NCBI RefSeq assembly: GCF_004339745.1
Contig: NZ_SMGP01000002.1
Span: forward strand, 1,240,001 to 1,304,000
DNA from: Paraburkholderia sp. BL9I2N2
GTDB taxonomy: Bacteria > Pseudomonadota > Gammaproteobacteria > Burkholderiales > Burkholderiaceae
Length of the DNA stretch: 64,000 bases
Direction: 5' to 3'
This document shows, one piece after another, positions 25,381 through 34,307 of the stretch (position 1 is its first letter; every line of letters begins with the position of its first letter). Under the pieces are notes generated by a model. That model worked only from the letters and a program-made list of their open reading frames with translations. It made no database searches and had not been told where the DNA came from. The position numbers and the translations under genes were made by a program.

Positions 25381-26967
25381 ATGCCGGAACTTTCGTATCC
25401 ACAGCCGGGCACTGCTAGCGGAAAGGGGCGCAACATCAGCCTCGTCATTTTCCTTGCCGTGATACTGGTCGGTGCGGTTTATTGCGCCGTGCACTTAATG
25501 GACGATCTGCAACCCGTTCGCGAAAGCTCGGTAATGCCTTACCTGCTGCTCGGCATTGCGCTTTTAATCGCGCTGGGTTTTGAGTTCGTCAACGGCTTTC
25601 ACGACACGGCGAACGCGGTCGCAACCGTGATCTACACCCATTCGCTCGCGCCGAACCTGGCTGTGGTGTGGTCAGGCGGCTGGAATTTTCTCGGCGTGCT
25701 GACGTCGAGCGGCGCGGTCGCCTTCGGCATTCTGCAACTGCTGCCCGTCGAACTGATCTTGCAGGTCGGCAGCAGCGCCGGTTTCGCGATGGTCTTCGCC
25801 TTGCTGATCGCCGCGATCATCTGGAATCTCGGCACGTGGTGGTTCGGACTGCCGTCGTCGAGCTCGCATACGCTGATCGGCTCGATCATCGGCGTCGGCC
25901 TGATGAACCAACTGATGCACGGCACCGACGGCACGAGCGGCGTGGACTGGAATCAGGCGCTCGGCGTGGGCAAGTCCTTGCTGTTCTCGCCGCTGGTCGG
26001 CTTTCTCGCGGCAGGTTTGCTGCTGCTGATCCTGAAAGCCGTGGTGCGCATTCCCGCGCTGTATGCCGAACCGAAGGGCAAGGAGCCGCCGCCGTTCTGG
26101 ATCCGCAGCCTGCTGATCCTGACCTGCACGGGCGTCTCGTTCGCGCACGGCTCGAACGACGGCCAGAAAGGCATGGGCCTCATCATGCTGATCCTGATCG
26201 GCACGGTGCCGACGGCGTACGCACTGAACAAGGCGGTGACGCCGGCAGAAACGCAAACCTTCCTCGCCGTCGCGCATGAAACCTCGGCGACGCTCGCCAA
26301 ATACACCCAGGGCGCCACGCCTTCGGCCAATCCGCGCGCCGATGTCGAAGCCTACGTGCGCACGCATCAATTGACGCCCGCCACGTTGCCGGCGCTGCAA
26401 CAACTGACCGACATCATTGCCGGCCAGGTCAGCTCGTCGGGCTCGATGGCTGCGGTGCCGCAAAATATCGTCGACAACGTGCGCAACAACATGTACGTGG
26501 TCTCGGAAGCGATCCGCCTGATGGCCAAAAACAAGCAGCCGGCCTTCTCGCCGGAGGACGCCAAGGTGATCGGCAACTTCAAGGCTCAAACCGATCACGC
26601 CACCAAGTTCATTCCGACGTGGGTCAAGGTCGCGGTGGCGATCGCCCTCGGTCTCGGCACGATGGTGGGATGGAAGCGCATCGTCGTGACGGTCGGCGAG
26701 AAGATCGGCAAACAGCATTTGACGTACGGACAAGGTGCATCGGCTGAACTGGTGGCGATGCTGACGATCGGCGCCGCCGACATGTACGGCCTGCCGGTTT
26801 CCACGACGCATGTGCTCTCTTCGGGCGTGGCGGGCACGATGGCGGCTAACGGTTCCGGCCTGCAATGGGGCACGGTGCGCAGCCTGATTCTCGCCTGGGT
26901 GCTGACGCTGCCGGTTTCCATCGCGCTGGCGGCTGGCTTGTACTGGGTGTTCCGGGCGGTGTTTTAA
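25381..26967 (+). CDS. pit: Low-affinity inorganic phosphate transporter, PiT family
   Basis: 528 residues from ATG 25381. Two PHO4-type signature repeats are present: GFHDTANAVATVIYTHSLAP in the N-terminal half and the second in SFAHGSNDGQKGMGLIML; the second half also carries GLPVSTTHVLSSGVAG. About ten membrane segments, with a long hydrophilic loop in the middle (about 290-430) that is typical of proteobacterial Pit proteins. It would take up phosphate or metal-phosphate in symport with protons. No phoU-like partner (DUF47) is adjacent, unlike in many genomes. A bidirectional terminator separates it from the convergent ppk2. Confidence 0.93.
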   Translation: MPELSYPQPGTASGKGRNISLVIFLAVILVGAVYCAVHLMDDLQPVRESSVMPYLLLGIALLIALGFEFVNGFHDTANAVATVIYTHSLAPNLAVVWSGGWNFLGVLTSSGAVAFGILQLLPVELILQVGSSAGFAMVFALLIAAIIWNLGTWWFGLPSSSSHTLIGSIIGVGLMNQLMHGTDGTSGVDWNQALGVGKSLLFSPLVGFLAAGLLLLILKAVVRIPALYAEPKGKEPPPFWIRSLLILTCTGVSFAHGSNDGQKGMGLIMLILIGTVPTAYALNKAVTPAETQTFLAVAHETSATLAKYTQGATPSANPRADVEAYVRTHQLTPATLPALQQLTDIIAGQVSSSGSMAAVPQNIVDNVRNNMYVVSEAIRLMAKNKQPAFSPEDAKVIGNFKAQTDHATKFIPTWVKVAVAIALGLGTMVGWKRIVVTVGEKIGKQHLTYGQGASAELVAMLTIGAADMYGLPVSTTHVLSSGVAGTMAANGSGLQWGTVRSLILAWVLTLPVSIALAAGLYWVFRAVF

Positions 26968-27016
26968 GCCCTCACGGCGGCCAGTTCCTCAACCGGTCGC
27001 CGCCTCCGGGAACGGC

Positions 27017-27051
27017 AAAAAAAAGCGCGGCTCGCGGCCGCGCTTTTTTTA
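27017..27051. terminator. Bidirectional intrinsic terminator between pit and ppk2
   Basis: AAGCGCGG (27023-27030) pairs with CCGCGCTT (27038-27045) across a 7-base loop, flanked by eight A on the left and seven T on the right. It can end transcripts from both convergent genes. Confidence 0.92.
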
Positions 27052-27076
27052 TTTCATCGACCGGTACGCTGATCGG

Positions 27077-28003
27077 TCAATACAGCTCAGGCACGATCAT
27101 CGACGCCGGCACCGGCTGGCGGCTGTATTCGTCGTGATAGACACGCGCGGGCAATTCGATAGTCGAATGCTCGATCTCGTGATACGGCACCTGGCTCAGC
27201 AGATGGTGAATGCAGTTCAGGCGCGCGCGCTTCTTGTCGACCGCCTGCACGACCCACCACGGCGCTTCGGGAATGTGCGAGCGCTGCAGCATCACTTCCT
27301 TGGCCTGCGTATAGGCTTCCCAGCGGCGCCGGCTTTCCAGATCCATGGGACTCAGCTTCCACTGCTTCAGCGGGTCGTGAATGCGGTTCTGAAAGCGGAT
27401 TTCCTGTTCTTCGTCGGTAATCGAAAACCAGTACTTGAGAATCTGCACGCCGCTGCGCGCCAGCATCTTTTCGAATTCCGGCACCGAACGGAAGAACTCT
27501 TCGTATTCTTCGTCGCTGCAAAAATTCATCACGCGCTCGACGCCCGCGCGGTTGTACCAGCTGCGATCGAACAGCACCATTTCGCCGCCGGCCGGAAGAT
27601 GCGACACGTAGCGCTGGAAATACCATTGCGTGCGTTCGCGGTTATTCGGCGCCGGCAGCGCCGCCACGCGGCACACGCGCGGATTGAGCCGCTGCGTGAT
27701 GCGTTTGATCGCGCCACCCTTGCCGGCCGCATCGCGCCCTTCGAAAATCACCACGAGGCGATGGCCGGTCTGCACGATCCAGTCCTGCAATTTGACGAGT
27801 TCGCCCTGCAACCGGAACAGCTCGCGGAAGTACATCTTGCGCGCCTCGCGATGCTCGGGCGTGAAGCCGTCCGCGCCGTCGATGATGCGGTCGTCGACCT
27901 CCATCTCGAGTTCCTCGTCGTACGCGTCGATCAGGTCCTCTTCGAAACGGCGCTGCCGCTCGGCCATCAATTCGGCCTCGGGTCTCGAATCCAGCTCTTT
28001 CAT
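27077..28003 (-). CDS. ppk2: Polyphosphate kinase 2
   Basis: 308 residues. The PPK2 core shows Walker A GRDAAGKGG at 89-97, NPRVCRVAALPAP (109-119), Walker B and lid FDRSWYNRAGVERVM at 145-159, and WKLSPMDLESRRRWEAYTQA. An N-terminal acidic extension of about 60 residues (EEDLIDAYDEELEMEVDD) precedes it. The enzyme transfers phosphate between polyphosphate and nucleoside di- or monophosphates; class I (NDP-using) is suggested by the single domain and general similarity, but the subclass is not certain. With PiT and CHAD it forms a phosphate-storage neighbourhood. Confidence 0.93.
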   Translation of the reverse strand: MKELDSRPEAELMAERQRRFEEDLIDAYDEELEMEVDDRIIDGADGFTPEHREARKMYFRELFRLQGELVKLQDWIVQTGHRLVVIFEGRDAAGKGGAIKRITQRLNPRVCRVAALPAPNNRERTQWYFQRYVSHLPAGGEMVLFDRSWYNRAGVERVMNFCSDEEYEEFFRSVPEFEKMLARSGVQILKYWFSITDEEQEIRFQNRIHDPLKQWKLSPMDLESRRRWEAYTQAKEVMLQRSHIPEAPWWVVQAVDKKRARLNCIHHLLSQVPYHEIEHSTIELPARVYHDEYSRQPVPASMIVPELY

Positions 28004-28166
28004 TGCGGCTCTCCTGGCAACGGAAATGGTTAGGCGCGCGGCGGCAAACGCGACGCGGACGCGTTCGATTATCGAAGCGGCAGGTGTCAGCCGTGTTACC
28101 AGTGCGGCGCGCGCGCCCGGTCGATGTCCATGATAGCGAGTTTTGCCGGGCCGCCCGGCGCTGACG

Positions 28167-28568
28167 TCACGCGTTCAGCGGTTTCGCGAAGCTGATTTCG
28201 TGGCCGTCAGGATCGGTGATGTGGAAATAGCGCTCGCCCCACGGCGCATCGGACGGCTCGAGCGACGGCTTCAGCCCCGCCGCCAGCGCTTTGCGGTAGA
28301 TCGCGTCGACGTCGGACACATAGATGATCACGCGGCCCCACCAGGCGACCGGCGCGCGCGTATCGACGATCAGGTTCAGATACGAGCCGCCGAACGCAAA
28401 CGATGTAAATGCCTCCTGCGGACCGCCGAATTTCATCGGAAAGCCGAGAGCTTCGTAAAACAGCACGGCGCGCGGCATATCGCGGGTGGCAAGCGTGATG
28501 GCGCTGATCGATTCGATTTGCGGTTCGGCGGCCCCGGTCGGCGAGGCTGACGTGGCGGGTGAGTTCAT
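28167..28568 (-). CDS. VOC (glyoxalase/bleomycin resistance) family protein
   Basis: 133 residues. Vicinal oxygen chelate fold repeats are visible: ISAITLATRDMPRAVLFYEALGF at the beginning (about 20-43) and the second beta-alpha-beta module ending in YFHITDPDGHEISFAKPL (about 112-130). Putative metal ligands are in the terminal HEISF and central segments. Function of the individual protein is unknown; members include lactoylglutathione lyase-like enzymes and antibiotic-binding proteins. The first 17 residues are a Pro/Ala/Ser-rich tail. Divergent from the HtrA-like protease gene. Confidence 0.85.
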   Translation of the reverse strand: MNSPATSASPTGAAEPQIESISAITLATRDMPRAVLFYEALGFPMKFGGPQEAFTSFAFGGSYLNLIVDTRAPVAWWGRVIIYVSDVDAIYRKALAAGLKPSLEPSDAPWGERYFHITDPDGHEISFAKPLNA

Positions 28569-28765
28569 GGCGGCTGCCTCCTTGGCATGGCGGGAGTCTC
28601 ACGTGCCCAGCACGGTGCATGCCGTGCCGTTGGCCGCGGTGCTCGCATCGGCTGGCTTCATCCGGAAAGTGTCTCACAGGCCGCGCCGCCGCGGCGCGCC
28701 TCGCAGGCACTTGAAAACCTACGCGACGCCCCGCATCTGCCATTCCGTTTATCCGGAGCATCGCC

Positions 28766-29809
28766 ATGGGAAGCCGCCCACGCTTCGTCGATGACCTGTC
28801 GCGCGCCGCATCCGACGCCCCCGGGCCCGAGACACTCAATCCTTTATCCGACGACGCCCTGCTCGACGCCTACTCCCGCACCGTGATCGGCGCACTGGAA
28901 CGCGTTCAGCAAGCCGTCGCTTTCATTGCCGTCGAACGCCGCCTGCCCGGCGAGCCGTCCGGCCGCGCAAGCGGCTCGCGCGGCGGCACCGGCTCGGGCT
29001 TTCTGTTCACGCCCGACGGTTATCTGCTCACCAATAGCCATGTCGTGCACGGCGCCACCCACATCACCGTGACGCTCGCCGACGGCGCGAAATTCGACGC
29101 CGATCTGGTCGGCGACGATCCCGGCAGCGATCTGGCCGTTTTGCGGATCGGCTCGCCGGAACCCTTGCCGCATGTCGAACTCGGCGAGTCGTCGAAGCTG
29201 CGCGTCGGGCAGATCGCGATCGCGGTCGGCAATCCGCTCGGCCTCGCGCAAACCGTCACGACGGGCGTGGTGTCGGCGCTCGGCCGCTCGCTGCGCTCGA
29301 ACTCGGGCCGCATGATCTACGACGTGATCCAGACCGACGCCGCGCTCAATCCCGGCAATTCGGGTGGTCCGCTGATCAATTCGGCGGGCCAGGTGATCGG
29401 CGTGAATACCGCGATCATTCCCGGCGCGCAGGCCATCTGCTTTGCCACGGCCATCGACACCGCCAAGTGGGTCATCATGCAGATCTTCGCGCATGGCCGC
29501 GTGCGGCGCGCGTATATCGGCGTGGCGGGCACCACCAGGCCGCTGTCGCGCCGTGTGCAGCGCTACTTCGGCTTGAACTCGGAAAGCGGCGTGCATGTCA
29601 TGGAGATCGTCAAAGGCAGCCCGGCCGCGCTCGGCGGTCTGCGCACCGACGATACGATCATCGCGATCGATACGCAGGCCGTGCAGGACGTGGACAGTTT
29701 GCAGCGCACGCTCGACGCATCGCGGATCGAAAGACCCGTCGACGTGACGGTGTTGCGCGGCGCGCAGCGGCTCGAATTGACGTTGACGCCGGTCGAGCAG
29801 GCTAGCTGA
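28766..29809 (+). CDS. HtrA/DegP-like trypsin-type serine protease with one PDZ domain
   Basis: 347 residues. The catalytic triad is His92 (TNSHVV), Asp122 (SDLAVLRI) and Ser199 (GNSGGPL). A single PDZ domain occupies about 245-345 (GVHVMEIVKGSPAALGGL, then DTIIAIDTQAV). The first 70 residues have no signal peptide or membrane anchor, unlike periplasmic DegP/DegQ/DegS, so the protein may be cytosolic or use another route. Short HtrA proteins of this kind occur in Burkholderiales; the target is unknown. A strong terminator follows 31 bp after the stop. Confidence 0.9.
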   Translation: MGSRPRFVDDLSRAASDAPGPETLNPLSDDALLDAYSRTVIGALERVQQAVAFIAVERRLPGEPSGRASGSRGGTGSGFLFTPDGYLLTNSHVVHGATHITVTLADGAKFDADLVGDDPGSDLAVLRIGSPEPLPHVELGESSKLRVGQIAIAVGNPLGLAQTVTTGVVSALGRSLRSNSGRMIYDVIQTDAALNPGNSGGPLINSAGQVIGVNTAIIPGAQAICFATAIDTAKWVIMQIFAHGRVRRAYIGVAGTTRPLSRRVQRYFGLNSESGVHVMEIVKGSPAALGGLRTDDTIIAIDTQAVQDVDSLQRTLDASRIERPVDVTVLRGAQRLELTLTPVEQAS

Positions 29810-29840
29810 AGCAACGTTAGCCAGCACGCCCTCGCCCACA

Positions 29841-29882
29841 AATAAAAAGCCTCGCGTTCAGTCGAACGCGAGGCTTTTTATT
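29841..29882. terminator. Strong bidirectional terminator after the HtrA-like gene
   Basis: A 19-base perfect inverted repeat (29841-29859 and 29864-29882) with a 4-base loop AGTC, A-rich at the left and T-rich at the right. The GC core is GCCTCGCGTTC. It serves the protease gene and the convergent ggt gene. Confidence 0.95.
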
Positions 29883-29936
29883 AACCAGCGGCGCATCTCA
29901 TCTCAAGACGCGCCGCCCAATTCCCTGCAAAAACGC

Positions 29937-31670
29937 TTACTGGATCACGCGCGTCACACCACGGCCGCGCGGATCGGCCGCGGCTTCCGGTGTATCGCCG
30001 TTGACCTTGATCGCCTGGATATCGCCGCTGAAATCCTGCCCCTTCAGCGTGTAGCCCTTGGCTTCGATCTGCTTGGCGAGTTCACCCTCGATCGGCTTGT
30101 ACGGCTCCCAGAAGATCGTGTTCGGCGGCAACAGCTGATGATGGAAGCGCATCTCGGCGACAGCCTGCTGCAGCGGCATGTTGTAGTCGTAGACGTTGTT
30201 GATCACCTGGAAGATCGACGTGAAGATGCGCGAGCCGCCCGGCGTGCCGATCACGAGCGACACCTTGCCGTCCTTCGTCAGGATCGTCGGGCTCATCGAG
30301 GAGAGCGGCCGCTTCTTTGGTTCGATCGAGTTCGCGTCGCTGCCCACCACGCCGAACATGTTCGCGACGCCCGGCTTCGCGGAGAAGTCGTCCATCTCGT
30401 CGTTCAGCACGATGCCCGTGCGATCCGCCACCACGCCCGAACCGAAATAGCCGTTGATGGTGTACGTGTTCGACACGGCGTTACCCCACTTGTCGATCAC
30501 CGAGAAGTGCGTGGTTTCCGCTTTCTCCGGCATCGACGTGCCGAGGCCAGGCTGCACGCTCTTCGTGTCGGACGGCGTGTTCGGATTCACTTCGGCGGCG
30601 CGCTTGGCGATATATGCGTCGTCGGTCAATTGAGCGACCGGCACCTTGTAGAAGTCAGGATCGCCGAGGTACTGCGCGCGGTCGGCGAACACGCGCTTTT
30701 CGATTTCCGCGATCAGATGCACGTACTGCGCGGAATTGAGCGTGACGTCCTTGAAGTCGGGCGCAATGTCGGCCTTCATTTTCAGCAGTTGCACGAGACC
30801 GATACCGCCCGAGCTCGGAGGCGGCGCGGTGTAGACGCGATAGCCGTTCCAGTCGGCCTGGATCGGCTGGCGCCACACTGCTTTGTACTGTTGCAGATCG
30901 GCCTTGGTGATCAGGCCGTGACCGCGCATGGACGCCGCGATCAGGTCAGCCGTCTTGCCCTGATAGAAATCTTTGGCGCCTTGATCCGAAATGCGCTGCA
31001 ACACAGCAGCCAGATCCGGCTGCTTGAAGTTGACGCCTTGCTTCAGATTGCCGAAGTAAGTATCGAAGTTGGTCTTGCCGGCGAAGTCTTTCGCGGCATC
31101 GTCGCGGCGTTCCTGCAATTGCTGGCTGACCTCGAAACCATCGCGCGCGTAATGGATGGCCGGTGCGAGCACCTGCTTCCACTTGAGCTTGCCGAAGCGG
31201 CGCTGCGCCTGCCACATGCCGTCGACGGTGCCCGGCACGCCCACTGCACGGTAGCCGAACAGGCTCATGCCTTTGATGACCTCGCCCTTGTCGTCGAGAT
31301 ACATGTTCTTGGTCGCGGCCAGCGGAGCGCGCTCGCGGTAGTCGAGAAAGTACGGCTTGCCGTCGACATAGAGCGTCATGAAACCACCGCCGCCGATGTT
31401 GCCCGCTTCCGGATACGTGACGGCAAGCGTGAAGGCGATCGCGACGGCCGCGTCGACGGCGTTGCCGCCTTCCTTGAAGATCTGCTCGGCGGCGTCGGCG
31501 CTGAACTTGTCCGCGACCGCTATCGCTGAGGCGGTGAGTACAGCCGGTTGAGCTTTCGCGGGCGGTTTCGCGAGTGCGGGCGTGGCCTCGAGAAACCCGG
31601 TTGAGACAGCGACGAGTGCGACCAGCGCGAATCCGCTTGCCGACGATTTAACGTTGCGGAACAACTTCAT
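29937..31670 (-). CDS. ggt: Gamma-glutamyltransferase
   Basis: 577 residues. A signal peptide covers about 1-34 (basic MKLFRNVK, hydrophobic core, ATPALA end), so the enzyme is periplasmic. The autoprocessing and catalytic Thr386 begins the small subunit (TTHFSV). The large subunit has GGNAVDAAVAIAFTLAVTYPE and GGGGFMTLY, and the small subunit PLSSMSPT and GTPGGSRI. It cleaves gamma-glutamyl bonds of glutathione and transfers the group to water or amino acids. Length is normal. Monocistronic by the look of it: a terminator lies before its 3' end and the next gene upstream on the strand ends far away. Confidence 0.95.
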   Translation of the reverse strand: MKLFRNVKSSASGFALVALVAVSTGFLEATPALAKPPAKAQPAVLTASAIAVADKFSADAAEQIFKEGGNAVDAAVAIAFTLAVTYPEAGNIGGGGFMTLYVDGKPYFLDYRERAPLAATKNMYLDDKGEVIKGMSLFGYRAVGVPGTVDGMWQAQRRFGKLKWKQVLAPAIHYARDGFEVSQQLQERRDDAAKDFAGKTNFDTYFGNLKQGVNFKQPDLAAVLQRISDQGAKDFYQGKTADLIAASMRGHGLITKADLQQYKAVWRQPIQADWNGYRVYTAPPPSSGGIGLVQLLKMKADIAPDFKDVTLNSAQYVHLIAEIEKRVFADRAQYLGDPDFYKVPVAQLTDDAYIAKRAAEVNPNTPSDTKSVQPGLGTSMPEKAETTHFSVIDKWGNAVSNTYTINGYFGSGVVADRTGIVLNDEMDDFSAKPGVANMFGVVGSDANSIEPKKRPLSSMSPTILTKDGKVSLVIGTPGGSRIFTSIFQVINNVYDYNMPLQQAVAEMRFHHQLLPPNTIFWEPYKPIEGELAKQIEAKGYTLKGQDFSGDIQAIKVNGDTPEAAADPRGRGVTRVIQ

Positions 31671-31891
31671 TGCCTATCCCCCAAGAAGACTTTTATCCGA
31701 TGAATACAGATGTCTTGGAGGTTTATAACATGTGAACTGCTCGCTTGCGAAGCCGCTAGATGTCGTAGGGTCTATGTTGCGGCACACAAAAACACCGGTT
31801 CGACGGCATGCAAAAACGCTGGTCAAAACGCCCGGGACAGAGGCATTCGGCAAGCCACATGCCGCGGAACATGGCGCACCGCGTATTGCGC

Positions 31892-33352
31892 TTACGCCCG
31901 CCCGCGACTGCCGCGCGCAATCTCATCGCCGGCGCCGTGCGGCAGTCGCGCGGTGATGGGAATCGACATGAACGAGAACAGACCGACCACGAGAAAAGCC
32001 GGCCAGAAATCGGAGAACACAATGGTCGAATGACCCTGCACGTTGTGCGAAATCTGCAGCACGATACCCGCGATCGTCACACCGAGCCCCAACGAAATCT
32101 GCTGGATCACGCTCGCGACGCTCGTCGCGCGGCCCACGTCGCGGCTCGGGATGTCCGCATATGCCAAGGTATTCAACGAGGTGAACTGCAGCGACGGAAA
32201 GAAGCCGCCGAACAGCACGACACACCAGATCAGCCAATGCGGCGTGCCGGGAAAGAACAGACCGTAGACCGCGATGGCGAGGCCCGCACAGCCCGCGTTG
32301 AACATCAGCACGGTGCGGAAACCGAAGCGCTCGAGAATGCGCGACGCGGCCGCCTTCATGAAGATCGAGCCGAACGCGGACGCGCACGTGATCGAGCCCG
32401 ACTTGAACGCCGTCATGCCGAGCCCTTCCTGCAATGCGAGCGGCAACAAAAACGGCACGGCGCCGAGACCGACACGAAACAGCGAACCGCCCACCACGCT
32501 CGCGTGAAAACTCGGAATGCGCAGCAGTCGCAGATCGAGCACAGGCAGTTCGACGCGACTCGCGTACAGCATGTACAACGTCAGCAACATCACGCCGATC
32601 ACGCACATGCCGACCGACACCGTGTTCGACACCAACTCGCCGCCCACCAGCGAAAGCCCCAGCATGAACAGCGACGCCCCGCTCGCGGACAAAAAGAAAC
32701 CAGTCCAGTCGAGCCGGCCCGGATGCGCTTCGCGCACGTTGGCAATGTGTTTGTTCGCGAGCCAGATGCCGAGCAGGCCAATTGGAATGTTGATGAAAAA
32801 GATCAGACGCCAATGCAAATAGGTCGTGATGAAGCCGCCCAGCGGCGGCCCGACCACCGGTCCAAGCAAAGCCGGCACCGTCAGATAGTTGACCGCGCGA
32901 ATGAAGTCGGACTTCGGCACCGAACGGAAAATGATGATGCGGCCCACCGGCACCATCATCGCGCCGCCAATGCCTTGCACGAAGCGCGCAACCACGAACG
33001 TGCCGAGCGACGTGGAAGCCGCGCACATCAGCGAGCCGGCCATGAAGACGCCGATGGCCGTGCGAAACGCCGTGCGCGAGCCGAAGCGGTCAGCGACCCA
33101 GCCACAGATGGGAATGAAGACGCCGAGGCCGATGACATACGCCGTCACGGCGAGCTTGAGGGTGATGGGATCCTGGCCGAGATCGCGCGCCAGAACCGGC
33201 AGCGACGTCACGATGACCGTGCCGTCCACGTTTTCCATGAACATCGCACACGCGACGATCAGCGGAACAATGAAAGTGCCTAAAGCGAGAGGCATTGGCA
33301 AGGCGACGGGTTGCAAGGCCGTCGGTGTAAAGCGTCGATTATGGCATCGCAT
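31892..33352 (-). CDS. MFS transporter of the DHA2 (EmrB-like) type
   Basis: About 486 residues if ATG 33352 is used; ATG 33295, just before the first membrane segment, is equally possible since neither has a clear ribosome site. The pattern of membrane segments (FIVPLIVACAMFMENVDGTV, YVIGLGVFIPICGWVADRFG, ARFVQGIGGAMMVPVG, VPALLGPVVGPPLGGFI) with motif D1-like DxT in the first helix and the motif C-like GPxxGGxxxxxxxWRxxF is that of 14-helix drug:H+ antiporters. The substrate is unknown. The gene stands between ggt and the lipid-headgroup-like operon, separated from the latter by a terminator. Confidence 0.88.
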   Translation of the reverse strand: MRCHNRRFTPTALQPVALPMPLALGTFIVPLIVACAMFMENVDGTVIVTSLPVLARDLGQDPITLKLAVTAYVIGLGVFIPICGWVADRFGSRTAFRTAIGVFMAGSLMCAASTSLGTFVVARFVQGIGGAMMVPVGRIIIFRSVPKSDFIRAVNYLTVPALLGPVVGPPLGGFITTYLHWRLIFFINIPIGLLGIWLANKHIANVREAHPGRLDWTGFFLSASGASLFMLGLSLVGGELVSNTVSVGMCVIGVMLLTLYMLYASRVELPVLDLRLLRIPSFHASVVGGSLFRVGLGAVPFLLPLALQEGLGMTAFKSGSITCASAFGSIFMKAAASRILERFGFRTVLMFNAGCAGLAIAVYGLFFPGTPHWLIWCVVLFGGFFPSLQFTSLNTLAYADIPSRDVGRATSVASVIQQISLGLGVTIAGIVLQISHNVQGHSTIVFSDFWPAFLVVGLFSFMSIPITARLPHGAGDEIARGSRGRA

Positions 33353-33447
33353 CGGCAACAGATGTTGTTGCGCGAGGTCTTTTCGTACGCGCGATGGTTG
33401 AGCGTGCAACGAAGCACCGGGCGATGCAAAGGTTCGAGGGATAAGCA

Positions 33448-33484
33448 CAAAAAGGTTGAGCCGGCATTCAGCCGGCTCAACCTT
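33448..33484 (-). terminator. Intrinsic terminator of the four-gene operon
   Basis: AAGGTTGAGCCGGC (33452-33465) pairs perfectly with GCCGGCTCAACCTT (33471-33484) around a 5-base loop. Read leftward it is followed by a T run (TTTTT). It ends the operon 33516-36834 just beyond its last stop codon. Confidence 0.93.
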
Positions 33485-33515
33485 CGATACGTCAGCGAAG
33501 AGGCAGACGAACTGC

Positions 33516-34280
33516 TTAGCGCGATGCGCTGACCAGCGGCTGCAACTGCGGCAGGATCTCGGTGCTCGCGCGAGCCACGTCGTTCGGGAAGTCGATTTCG
33601 ATCCAGGGTGAGCCGGTCACGTCGGCGGTATCGAACACCTGGCTGCGCTCAAGCAGCAGATCGCGCACCGCTTCTTCGTGCGGCATGTTGGCCCGGTCGC
33701 TGTCCACGTAGCCGGCCACGATCTGCGCAAAGCGCTGCGCGGTTTCCTGACGGAAGCGGAAGAACCCGACCGATTCGCCGATGGTGTCGTACTCGAGATT
33801 GACGGCGAGCTGCTTGCGCAACTCGACCGGCACGCCGTCTTTCAGACACAGCTTGACGGGTTCGTCGCCGGCTTCGAAATCACGGTCGATCAACAGGCGG
33901 TTGACCGTCTCGCCCGCCACCAAAGCGGCCAGAATGCGCTCGTCGTAGAGCACGTCGGCGTCCATCAACAGCACGTCGCCGCCGCGCGTCAGCGCCTCGG
34001 CCACCGTGTGCACCGTCAGCACGCTGCCCAGGTCGTAACGCGTGTTCAGCACCGTTTCCACCTTGTGCGGCCAGTTGATGCGCTCCAGTTCCGCCTGCAC
34101 CGATTCCGGCTGAAAGCCGAGCGCCAGCACGACTTCAGTCACGCCAGCGGTTTCGAGCATTTGCAGATGCCGTTCGAGCAGGCTCATGCCGTCGAATTGC
34201 AACAGACACTTCGGGAACTGAGCTTCCGGCGGTTGCTGGAGACGCAGGCCGAGGCCCGCTGCGAGGATGATGGCACGCAT
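33516..34280 (-). CDS. Sugar-phosphate/phosphocholine-type nucleotidyltransferase
   Basis: 254 residues. The N-terminal nucleotide-binding loop is MRAIILAAGLGLRLQQ with PKCLLQFDGMSLLERHLQML; the metal-binding acidic patch is in LLMDADVLYD (about 101-110). The C-terminal half shows VGFFRFRQETAQRF and GSPWIEIDFPNDVARA. The general shape is that of LicC, IPCT and PntC-type CTP:phospho-X cytidylyltransferases. In an operon with a CDP-alcohol phosphatidyltransferase, the natural inference is that it makes the CDP-alcohol used by that enzyme. The phospho-alcohol is unknown. Last gene of the four-gene operon. Confidence 0.85.
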   Translation of the reverse strand: MRAIILAAGLGLRLQQPPEAQFPKCLLQFDGMSLLERHLQMLETAGVTEVVLALGFQPESVQAELERINWPHKVETVLNTRYDLGSVLTVHTVAEALTRGGDVLLMDADVLYDERILAALVAGETVNRLLIDRDFEAGDEPVKLCLKDGVPVELRKQLAVNLEYDTIGESVGFFRFRQETAQRFAQIVAGYVDSDRANMPHEEAVRDLLLERSQVFDTADVTGSPWIEIDFPNDVARASTEILPQLQPLVSASR

Positions 34281-34307
34281 GCGCGGTCCTTTGAAAAAAT
34301 ACGGAGT

